This document shows, piece by piece, positions 15,936-24,000 of a stretch of DNA of 48,592 bases. The stretch's first letter is position 1; every line of letters begins with the position of its first letter. Origin of the DNA: Planctomycetota bacterium. Lineage in GTDB: Bacteria; Planctomycetota; Phycisphaerae; SM23-33. The position numbers and the translations under genes are program-made. The notes below the pieces were generated by a model that saw only the letters and a list, made by a program, of their open reading frames with translations, was not told the origin of the DNA and searched no databases. The DNA is taken from the NCBI GenBank assembly GCA_016235825.1, contig JACRIL010000037.1:1-48592 (forward strand). Reading direction: 5' to 3'.

Positions 15936-17162
15936 ATGCCTTCGCCGGTAGTCATGATAAGCAGTTACCCGCCCCGGTTGTGCCACGTGGCCAGCTTCTG
16001 CGAGGAGGCGCGGCAGTTCATATGCGGCCACCTGGCTGGCCGGGACGTGCTGGTCATCAGCCACGCCGATGGGCAGGGCGAGGGCGTCTATCCGCTGATA
16101 GACACCTCCCGCCAGGACTGGTGGCGCGTAGTGGCCGCGAAGGTCCACGAACTCAAGCCGCACGTCGTCCACATCCAGCACGAGTACGGGCTTTACGAGT
16201 ATTTCGACGAGCGAGGCCAGGGCGACGGCAACGAGGGATTCCTCGATATGCTCGAGGCCCTGGGCGACGTGCCGATAGTCGTCGAGGTGCACACCGTGCA
16301 CGGGCGGCTGACCGATTTCGAGGCCGACTTCCTCTTCAAGATGTCCCGCAGGGCCGACGTGGTCATCTTCAAGTGCCACTATCAGAAGTGGCGGCTGGAC
16401 TGGACGTTCAGCGGCAAGGGCTGGCCGACGCCGCTGAACATCATGGTCGTCCCGCACGGCGCCAGGTCCGATCTGGGGTACTCGCTCAGCCAGGTCATCG
16501 AACTTCGCAATGAACTGGATCTGGACAAGAACGCCGAGATGTCCGAGCACCTTGTGGGGCTGATCGGGTGGGTGCAGGCAAACAGGCGATGGGACATCCT
16601 CATCGGCATGTGGGAGGAGATTTCGGAGACCATCCGCTCGCGGACCGGCAAGAAATGGGACCTTCTGGCCGCCGGCACGCTTCGCGGCCCGCAGCACCGG
16701 GCTGAGTACGACAAGTACAAGGGGCAGGTCGAACTGCTCGAAAAGAAGGGGCTGGCCCATTATTACGAGTTCGTTCCGCACGGGGACAATTATTACAAGA
16801 TGCTGGCCGTCTGCGACTTCATCGTCCTGCCAAGCACCGACGAGACCCAGACGGGCGCCCTGTCCCGCGTGATCTCGCTGTGCAAGCCGTTCATTACGAC
16901 CGCGCCGATGGAAGGCCTGACCGAAACCACGCTCGAAAGCGGAGGCGGGCTTATGTTCACCAACAAGGAGATGCTCAAGCGGCACGTGATAGACCTGGCC
17001 TGCAACGAGTCCGCCCGCCTGAGGCTCGGCAACAACCTGCGGAAATACCTCGACAGCGTGGTCTCGTGGGACATCGTTACAAAACAGTATGACGAAATCT
17101 ATCAGCTTGCCCGCCAGGCAAAACAGACCGGCAAACCCGTCAATATCCCGCTGGAATTCTGA
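15936..17162 (+). CDS. GT4-like (GT-B fold) glycosyltransferase
   Basis: A 408-residue protein beginning MPSPVVMISSYPPRLCHVASF, the N-terminal Rossmann strand and loop common in GT4 enzymes. Next come HVVHIQHEYGLYE near residue 75 and VPIVVEVHTVHGR near 110. The C-terminal half has the second Rossmann domain (VGLIGWVQANRRWDILIGMWEEI), KMLAVCDFIVLPSTDETQTGALSRVIS with the acidic/serine loop that contacts the nucleotide, and EGLTETTLESGGG. The donor and product are unknown. The ATG at 15936 follows GGAG at about eight bases. It is flanked by the two SGNH hydrolases, which may act on the same glycan; this is inference from position only. Confidence 0.83.
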   Translation: MPSPVVMISSYPPRLCHVASFCEEARQFICGHLAGRDVLVISHADGQGEGVYPLIDTSRQDWWRVVAAKVHELKPHVVHIQHEYGLYEYFDERGQGDGNEGFLDMLEALGDVPIVVEVHTVHGRLTDFEADFLFKMSRRADVVIFKCHYQKWRLDWTFSGKGWPTPLNIMVVPHGARSDLGYSLSQVIELRNELDLDKNAEMSEHLVGLIGWVQANRRWDILIGMWEEISETIRSRTGKKWDLLAAGTLRGPQHRAEYDKYKGQVELLEKKGLAHYYEFVPHGDNYYKMLAVCDFIVLPSTDETQTGALSRVISLCKPFITTAPMEGLTETTLESGGGLMFTNKEMLKRHVIDLACNESARLRLGNNLRKYLDSVVSWDIVTKQYDEIYQLARQAKQTGKPVNIPLEF

Positions 17163-17200
17163 TCCGGCGGCGCGTTCATTGCCATGTAGCCCGGCGTCGG

Positions 17201-17232
17201 CGAGGCAGCAATTCTCCGATGCCGCCGCCTCG
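17201..17232. terminator. Hairpin between convergent genes
   Basis: CGAGGCAGC and GCCGCCTCG form a stem with one mismatch between the ends of the glycosyltransferase (+) and the second SGNH hydrolase (-). No strong uridine run follows, so the terminator call is tentative. Confidence 0.3.
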
Positions 17233-17245
17233 TGGCTTTGTATTA

Positions 17246-17899
17246 TCATCCGCCGAGGATTTTCCATACCGCCTGTGCGATGAGCATGTGCCCGGTGGAG
17301 TTGAGGTGCACCGGCTCGCTGGGGAAGAAGGTGCCGCGCGGCTGATATCTGAAGTGCGAGTGGAACAATCCGTGCGTGCGGACCAGGAGGGTCTTGTATT
17401 TTTTGCTCATGCGGCCGACGGCCCGGATGTACTTCGGCAGCTTGGCGACGACCTTGGCGCGGTATGAGTGTTCGACGCGGTCGGTGCTGGCGAAGAACGG
17501 CTCGAGCAGCAGTATCCGGCAGCGGGGGAGTTTCCTGCGGGTTACGGCGAGAATCTGGTCGTATATTTCCTCGTAATCCTTCGGCGGCAGGAAGGAGAGG
17601 TTCTGGCTGCACAGGTGGCGGTTGACGTCGTTTATGCCGATCATGACGCCAAGCCAGTCGGGCCTGTGGTAGAGCACGTCGTCGTCCCAGCGGCTGCGGA
17701 GGTCCTCGACGGTGTTTCCGCCGATGCCGGTGTTGACGACGCGGACCTTTTTGGCCGGCTCCAGAACGGCCAGCATGTCGGCCAGCAGCCGGACGTATCC
17801 GCAGCCCAGCGGCTTGTGGGCGTCCTCGCGGCGGCCGCAGTCGGTGATGCTGTCGCCGGTGAACAGGATCGTCTGGCCGGATTTGAGTTTCGTTGGCAT
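17246..17899 (-). CDS. SGNH/GDSL-family hydrolase 2
   Basis: This is a 217-residue paralogue of the hydrolase at 15111-15773. Block I is LFTGDSITDCGRRED, block II NTGIGGNTVEDLRSRW, block III MIGINDVNR, and block V PVHLNSTGHMLIA. In block V the usual Asp-x-x-His reads VHLN, with His present and the acidic residue displaced, so the catalytic dyad may be altered. No signal peptide is seen. The ATG at 17899 follows AAGGA by about seven bases. It is convergent with the GT4-like gene and lies just downstream of the ThiS-like gene on the same strand. Confidence 0.86.
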   Translation of the reverse strand: MPTKLKSGQTILFTGDSITDCGRREDAHKPLGCGYVRLLADMLAVLEPAKKVRVVNTGIGGNTVEDLRSRWDDDVLYHRPDWLGVMIGINDVNRHLCSQNLSFLPPKDYEEIYDQILAVTRRKLPRCRILLLEPFFASTDRVEHSYRAKVVAKLPKYIRAVGRMSKKYKTLLVRTHGLFHSHFRYQPRGTFFPSEPVHLNSTGHMLIAQAVWKILGG

Positions 17900-17958
17900 C
17901 TGGGTTCCTTTCGGGAGTTGGAGAATTGCGCCGCTGCGGATACGGCCCGGCCGGCGGT

Positions 17959-18159
17959 CTATCCGCCGCCGACCAGCGTTACGACCTCGATCCGGTCGTC
18001 CTCGGACAGGCGGGTCGCCGAATGTCGCGACCGCGGCACGAGCTGTTTGTTCAATTCCACGGCCACGCGCTGCGGGTGGAGCTTCAGCTCGGCGATCAGA
18101 TCGGACACCGCCGAGCCGTCGGACAACTCGCGCTGCTGGCCGTTCAAATGAATTTTCAT
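17959..18159 (-). CDS. thiS: ThiS/MoaD-type sulphur carrier protein
   Basis: A 66-residue beta-grasp protein that starts MKIHLNGQQRELSDGSAV and ends LVGGG. The C-terminal Gly-Gly is adenylated and thiocarboxylated in ThiS and carries sulphur for the thiamine thiazole. ThiS signatures include RVAVELNKQLVPRS in the middle and DRIEVVTLVGGG at the end. None of its usual partners (thiF, thiG, thiH, thiO) is within the window, so it may serve thiamine synthesis from a distance or another thiotransfer pathway. GGAGG stands only one base before the ATG, which is unusually close. It precedes the second SGNH gene on the same strand by 59 bases. Confidence 0.85.
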   Translation of the reverse strand: MKIHLNGQQRELSDGSAVSDLIAELKLHPQRVAVELNKQLVPRSRHSATRLSEDDRIEVVTLVGGG

Positions 18160-18317
18160 GCCTCCAAGTATATGATTTCCGCCCGTTCAGGTCAATCCGG
18201 CCGGGATTGCCAACGGCCGGGCCGGAAGGTAGAGTACACGGCGTCGGTTTGAGAACGTTTCCGGCCGCCCGATGCGCCGGAGAATCAACTTTGCAGAGCC
18301 TTCGTAGCGTCGAAGTG

Positions 18318-19499
18318 CTACTTGTCGTATCTGCCGAATTTCTGGACGGCGGCCATGAGGAGCCGCATGCCTGTCAGCCGCGAGCCGTTGTTGACGGAGC
18401 CGGCTGTGGTAAAGTACAGGCCGCGTTTTTCGCGGGCCTGGTTGAAGTCGCGGAGGAACTCGCGGACCATGTTCTCCTCCTCGTTTCGCGAATAGGTGAA
18501 CGGGGCAAGCTGGCCCTGGATGACGGCCCTGGGGCAGTTGTCGCGGATCTCTTTGACAGTAAGCGTCGGGCCGAAGTTGACGCACGTCATGCCCAGCTTT
18601 CCGAAGAAAGGCAGCAGGTGGCCCATGGCCGAGTCGCTGTGCTGGCCGCGCCCATCGGCCGGATCGGGGCTGTAGCGGTCGAAGATCGCCTTGAGGATCG
18701 GATAGCCGAACAGCTCGTACATCTGCGGATTGTACAGGGCGCAGTTGTCGTCGTTGAACCAGAAGCCGCGCGGGGCGTCCCTGGTCGAGTAGCCGGCCTC
18801 CTCGTCCAGCACGCGGGCGATATCCAGCATGGCTTTCAGGATCGCGTCGCGCAGGCGCATGGCCAGGTCCGGGTTGTCCATGATAAGAAAGATCATGTTC
18901 TCCGGCCCGTAGATGGACGTGGCGAAGGTGCACGGGCCGCGCTGGCCCCGATACATCCGGGGTTTGATCCCCCTTGCCATGAGGCGGGCCTTTTCCTTCG
19001 CCCAGTTTTCCGGCAGGATGAACGAGCGGATGTCGCGCCGCTCGACGCGGTCAAGCAGGGCCTTGAGTTCGTCCTCGGTGTTGGCCGACTGCTGGAGCCA
19101 CCACGAGCCCTGATGCCAGACATTCTTTGCCTCGAAGACGTCGTGCAGGCCTTTGACCTCCGGATATTGCGAGGTCGGGTCGTCCGGTTTTTCGTTGAGC
19201 AACCGCCTGCCGACGATCTTCCCGGCCTTGTCGTTGTAGGCCTTGTTGAGCGACAGCCGCCAGGGTTCGTCGGTGTTGTATCGCCAGGCGTCTTCTTCGA
19301 CGCCCAGCTCGTCGAACACGCACTCGCTGGTCGTCGAAGCGCCGAAAGCAACCTGCGGGATATTCCTGCCGAACGGGTCCTTGCGGGCGATTTCCTGGTC
19401 GGCCCAGAATTTATCCGGATCAACCGGGGCAAGCCCGCCGTTGGCGCGGGTTTCCTTCATGAGCGACTGGACCTTGAGTTCATCTTCGGCGCCGGGCAT
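18318..19499 (-). CDS. Uroporphyrinogen decarboxylase-like (URO-D family) protein
   Basis: A 393-residue cytoplasmic TIM-barrel protein of the wider URO-D superfamily, which besides HemE contains corrinoid-dependent methyltransferases (MtaA/MtbA/CmuA type). Recognisable family stretches are WQDFWADQE-like starts (DPDKFWADQE), the GPCTFATSIYGPENM strand, and HSDSAMGHLLPFFGKLGMTCVNFGPT near the C-terminal half, which resembles the zinc-containing methyltransferase members more than HemE. True function is not clear; planctomycetes carry many such genes. The start at 19499 has AAGG nine bases upstream. A methionine at 19508 is too close to that site, and the frame beyond is repeat-derived. Confidence 0.75.
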   Translation of the reverse strand: MPGAEDELKVQSLMKETRANGGLAPVDPDKFWADQEIARKDPFGRNIPQVAFGASTTSECVFDELGVEEDAWRYNTDEPWRLSLNKAYNDKAGKIVGRRLLNEKPDDPTSQYPEVKGLHDVFEAKNVWHQGSWWLQQSANTEDELKALLDRVERRDIRSFILPENWAKEKARLMARGIKPRMYRGQRGPCTFATSIYGPENMIFLIMDNPDLAMRLRDAILKAMLDIARVLDEEAGYSTRDAPRGFWFNDDNCALYNPQMYELFGYPILKAIFDRYSPDPADGRGQHSDSAMGHLLPFFGKLGMTCVNFGPTLTVKEIRDNCPRAVIQGQLAPFTYSRNEEENMVREFLRDFNQAREKRGLYFTTAGSVNNGSRLTGMRLLMAAVQKFGRYDK

Positions 19500-19629
19500 C
19501 ACGGGCATCCTTTCAGAAATTGAGATTAAAAGTTTAAAATATCGGCGGCAAATAGCAAGTGGCGGGCCGATTGGGTTATTTTTTAAAGCTCCGCGCGTAA
19601 ATGCGGGAATGCTGTTGTTTTTGTGATTA

Positions 19630-19676
19630 AAAAACAACCGTCTCCCTGCTCGCGCAGGGGGCTTCATGAATGGTTC
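19630..19676. repeat. Small hairpin repeat (ATTCATGAAGCCCCC type), copy 3
   Basis: CCCTGC-TCGC-GCAGGG (19644-19659) followed by GGGCTTCATGAATGG, with a run of six A at 19629-19634. It matches the hairpins at 4084-4128 and 13084-13117 in flanking words and loop but not in stem sequence. It lies between the URO-D-like gene and the GTPase gene. Confidence 0.5.
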
Positions 19677-19783
19677 GCCAGACGAATCGGCAAAGCGGAA
19701 ACACATGCACCACAAAAAGGTTGAACGATTCGAGGCCTGCTGGTTTACTTGACGGGAATTTACGGGCTTGGAACCTGTTAAAA

Positions 19784-19912
19784 GTGGCACGGGCATCTTG
19801 CCCGTGTGTTCCACGACCGTCTCGGCCATGAAAAGACAGGGGCAGGATGCCCCTGATACTCATGGGCGAGGCGCCCCTGGGACACACGGACGAGACGTCC
19901 GTGCCACGAAAA
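19784..19912. repeat. Array of short hairpins, copy 2
   Basis: Hairpins in order: CACGGGCATCTTGCCCGTG, a weaker CACGACC.../GGCCATG, CAGGGGCAGGATGCCCCTG, CATGGGCGAGGCGCCCCTG, and CACGGACGAGACGTCCGTG. The outer ends GGCACGG and CCGTGCC pair. It stands about 35 bases upstream of the start of the YchF-like GTPase gene, so it lies in that gene's leader or promoter zone. Confidence 0.85.
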
Positions 19913-19946
19913 AACCGCAGGATGCCCGTTCGGAAAGAGGTGAAAG

Positions 19947-21017
19947 ATGCGAGTTGCGTTTGTGGGTCCGCCTCAGTCGGGCAAGAGCGACCTATTTTAC
20001 GCCGTGGCGGCGGCGGGCGGCTCTCACGTGGACGTTTCGCGGTCCGATCAGCCGCACCTTGCGGTCGTCAAGGTTCCCGACGAGCGTGTGCTGTGGCTGG
20101 CCGGGAAATACAAACCCCCAAAGACCACGCTGGCCGAACTGGAGTTCGTCGATCTGCCGGGCCTGGATTTGTCCGAGCAGGAGGGCCGCGAACGCGCGAA
20201 GACCCACTGGCCGGCGATGCGGCAGGCTGACATGCTGGCCTTCGTGGTCCGCTCGTTCGCCGATCCGTCGGTCGCGCCCTACCGCAAACGGGTGGACGCC
20301 CAGGCGGACCTGGACGAACTGCTGACCGAGATGATCTTCGCCGACCTGGATCAGGTTACGGTGCGGATAGACAAGCTCAACGCGGCCCTGAAAAAGCCGA
20401 CCGGCAAGAAGGAAGAACAGGTTCGTGAACTGGATATGATGGAACGGCTCAAGGCCGCGCTGGAATCTGACAAGCCGGTCTCGACGGCTGTGGCGTCCGA
20501 CGCCGAGGGCAAGCTGCTGCGGAGTTTCGCGTTCCTGTCGCAGAAGCCTGCCATCGCGGTCGTCAACTGCGACGAATCGCAGGCGGCCGGCGGCGGGGAC
20601 GAGCAGATGAAGCCGCTGCCGTGCATCCGTCTGTCGGCTAAAATCGAGCGGGAGATCGCCGATCTTCCCGCGGCGGACAGGCCGGCGTTTTTGGCCGACC
20701 TTGGGCTTGCCGCCCCGGCCCGCGACAGGCTGATCCGGGCGTGCTACGGCCGGATGAAACTCGTGAGCTTCCTGACCTGCGGCGAGGACGAGTGCCGGGC
20801 CTGGACCATCCCGTCCGGCGCCGACGCGGTAACCGCCGCGGCGGAGATTCATTCCGACATCGCCCGCGGATTCATCCGGGCCGAGACCGTATCGTTCGAG
20901 GACCTCAAGGCCGGCGGCGACATGAAGTGCGCCAAGGCCGCGGGAAAAATCCGTCTGGAAGGCAAAACCTACGTCGTCCGCGACGGCGACGTGATTAATT
21001 TCAGGTTCAACGTCTGA
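19947..21017 (+). CDS. YchF/Obg-like GTPase with TGS domain
   Basis: A 356-residue P-loop protein. The Walker A loop is FVGPPQSGKSD (residues 5-15), the Walker B region is LEFVDLPGLDLS near residue 72, and the base-specificity motif is VVNCDE. The NxxE form is typical of YchF, which prefers ATP. The middle is helical and the end (DMKCAKAAGKIRLEGKTYVVRDGDVINFRF) is the TGS domain. It is more divergent than universal YchF; for example the switch lacks the usual ANYPFAT segment. It may therefore be a paralogue rather than the main copy. GAGGTG precedes the ATG. The next gene begins at or just after its stop. Confidence 0.83.
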   Translation: MRVAFVGPPQSGKSDLFYAVAAAGGSHVDVSRSDQPHLAVVKVPDERVLWLAGKYKPPKTTLAELEFVDLPGLDLSEQEGRERAKTHWPAMRQADMLAFVVRSFADPSVAPYRKRVDAQADLDELLTEMIFADLDQVTVRIDKLNAALKKPTGKKEEQVRELDMMERLKAALESDKPVSTAVASDAEGKLLRSFAFLSQKPAIAVVNCDESQAAGGGDEQMKPLPCIRLSAKIEREIADLPAADRPAFLADLGLAAPARDRLIRACYGRMKLVSFLTCGEDECRAWTIPSGADAVTAAAEIHSDIARGFIRAETVSFEDLKAGGDMKCAKAAGKIRLEGKTYVVRDGDVINFRFNV

Positions 21018-24000
21018 GCGCCAAAGAGACAACCCGTCGCCGCCGCAGGCCGTGGCAGATCGCGCTGCGAGTGCTGCTGGCGGCGTGCCTTGTCCTTGTC
21101 GCCGGATACGCCACGCTGCCGTGGTGGCTGCCGGCATCCGTCATCCGCGGCGCCGTCGCCGGCGATATAAGCAGCCAGACCGGGCTTGACGTCAATATCG
21201 GCCATGTCTCGGTCGGCTGGTCGTCAGGCGTCGTGGTCAGTCAGATCCAGATAGCTGCGCCTGCATCCCAGGGCGGCGAGACGATGTGCACCGTTGATTC
21301 GGCGAGGGCCGATTTTTCTCCGCTGCGATATCTGTTCACCGGACGAATCGGCTGGCTGGAACTGGACCGGCCCAGGCTGATGGCCCGGATCGACCAGTCG
21401 GGCGAGGTGAACCTGGCGCCCCTGGCCCGCATCCAGCCGAAGGTGGAGATCGACCGGATAAGCATCCGGCAGGCGGCCGTTACCGTGAAATTCCCCGGTC
21501 AGGACCGGCTGCTCCGCCTGAACGTGGGCGACATGCAGATAATGGGAGGCCGTGCCGACAGAATCGCCCGCATAACGATGTCGGCGGAACTGGACCAGCC
21601 GGTCCGTCCGGCGGCGGTGAGCCTGAACGTGGAGCCGGGCCTCAGCGAGCAGGCGACGGCGGCGGAGGCGTCGTTCAGGTTCGCCAACGTCGATCTGGGG
21701 CAGTTCAACCTGCCCTCGCTGCTGGGCCTGCCGCTGGAACAACTCTCCGGGCGCTGCGGCGGGACAATCAGGCTCAAGCTCAGCCAGCAGGCGCAGGTCG
21801 ATCAGGTTGACCTGAGCCTGGGGTTAAGCGACCTTCTGTTGCAGGTCCGCGGCAAGCCGCCGGCGCCGGCGATAGAACGGATCGACCTGAGCGTCAGCGC
21901 CTGGTTCGACCCGCTGACCGGCTGGCTGGACATCCGATCTGCCGGCCTGAAGATGCCCGGGCTTGATCTGGCAGGCAAGTTCAGCGCCGGGGCGGACCTG
22001 CGAAAGGGATCATGGGAGGCGCTCGAGTCGCTCCAGTTCGACGGCACTGTTGAGCCGGCCAGGCTGGGCTGGCTGGCTGAACAGGCCGACATCGCCGGCC
22101 TGCCGGTCGGCGTTAACGGCCCGATAGGCGTTAGCCTGCTGATCACCCATTCCGGCCCGGCCATGGCGGTCAGGTTTTCGGTCAGGGCCGATCAGGCGGC
22201 AATCAGCCTGAAGGCGGCGCCGAACAGGCCGATCAAACCGGCCGGCACAAGGTTTTCCGTCGATCTGGACGGCTCGCTGGACGAGAGGACGTGGAACCTG
22301 GGCATCCACAAAAGCGTGATACGCATTGGCCAGACCGTCTTCGAGGGCAAGGGCACAGTCAGGGCCACAAAAAAAATAGCGGGCATCCTGTCCGGCGGGG
22401 AAAACCGTGAGCCGCCGTCTCTTGCCGACGTGATCGGCATACTGTCGCAGGTGAGCTGGCAGGGAAGGATGAGGCTGGAGGACGTGCGGCACATTCCGGA
22501 AGTGCGGCCGGAACTGGCGGTGCTGGACGAACTGCTTCAGCTCGACAGGCCGATCGAGGGCGAACTGAATTTCGACGGGCCTGCCGGCAGAAAATTCGAC
22601 GCAAACCTGAGCCTGGACCTCAAAAGCGGCAGAAGCAGGGACGGCGATCATTTGGTCCTGCGAACGTCCGGCCGGATAGAGTCGCACCTTCGGCCGCTGG
22701 CGGACGGGCTGGTGGAGCTTTCAATAGGCAAGGCCGGCATCGCCCTTCGCGACATGAGCATGTCGCTGGCCGATCCGGTCCGTCCGGCCGGCAGGCAGGC
22801 CGTCAAGGCCGGGGCAACGCTGGATTGCGGCGACCTTGCGGGGCTGGTCGATCTGTTGACCGCCCGTCAACCCGGGCTGAAGGGACTGCCGGCGGAAATA
22901 AAAATTTCCGGCGCTTTGGGCGGGCGTCTGGACGTGCAGCTCTTCGGCGATCGCGATCTGGCGATGCTGGGCCTTGACCTGGCCGGTCTGGACCTGGCTT
23001 TCGGCGGGTGGTTTGTCAAACCCGCCGGGCAGAAGGCCGGCCTGGACCTGTCGCTGGAGTCCGTCAACCTGGGCGGCGGCGAACCGCTGACGGCAAGCTG
23101 CGACGTCGACTGCCTTCAGTCGCGGCTGAGCGCCAGCCTGACGTCGGCGAATCTCGGCGAGATGGCCGCGGGGCGCGGCGAATTGAAATTCAAACTGACC
23201 TCCGCCGACGCCGGATCGCTTGTTGCGGGGTGTCCGGCGTTTCGCAGCCTGCCTGTCGCCGTGCGGCTGGCCGGACCGTTTGAAATTTCCGGCGCGGCCA
23301 GGCTCGCGGCCGACGATATAAAGTTCCATGCCGACTTGTCAGCCGACGGACTGGCCGCGGAATTAGGCGACGGCTTGCGATTCAAGCGGCCGTCAATGGC
23401 TTTGGGCGCAGCCCTGCGGGCCACGATGCGCGTCTATCCGGGCCGGATCGCCCTCAAAGACGCAAGGGCGAATCTTACGCTGGGCTATTCCCGAATATAC
23501 GCGAACGTCGAGTTCGGCGAATTTCCGGACGGTTCGGCCAACCTGATGGCCCGTCTGCACCCCGTCAAATTCGTCGATTGCGGCGGAACCGTAAACCTGG
23601 ACGAGTTCATGCTGGGGCTTTTGCCCGAGGCCCGCCGGCTGGCTGAACGCTTCAATCTGTCCGCGTCGGACGGGATTGGATTCGGTTTTATTCTTGGCCG
23701 GGGCGCCTCGGAAAACGAGACTGACCTGGCGCTGCGGATCGACGCGGACAATCTCTCCTTCTCGAAGGAGAAAATCACACTGGGCGAACTTGGGATAGCC
23801 GGCGATCCGCTTGGGTTGCTGCGATTCGGCCCGGTTCGTAAATATGTCGGACAGCCGGCTCGGGCCGGGATGTTTGTGGCGGTCAAACATGCCTTGCCGG
23901 AGGCCGAAAAAAATTCCGGAACCATTGCCGAGGCCTTCGTCGGGCTGAACCTTCAGTTGAATCAAGCCAGACTGGCGATCGGGTCGGGTTTTACCCCGCC

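Noticed and set aside
18290..19829. Longer N-terminus (107 more codons) for the URO-D-like protein
   Set aside because: The extra part translates a hairpin array and a small hairpin repeat, and a ribosome-binding site supports the start at 19499.
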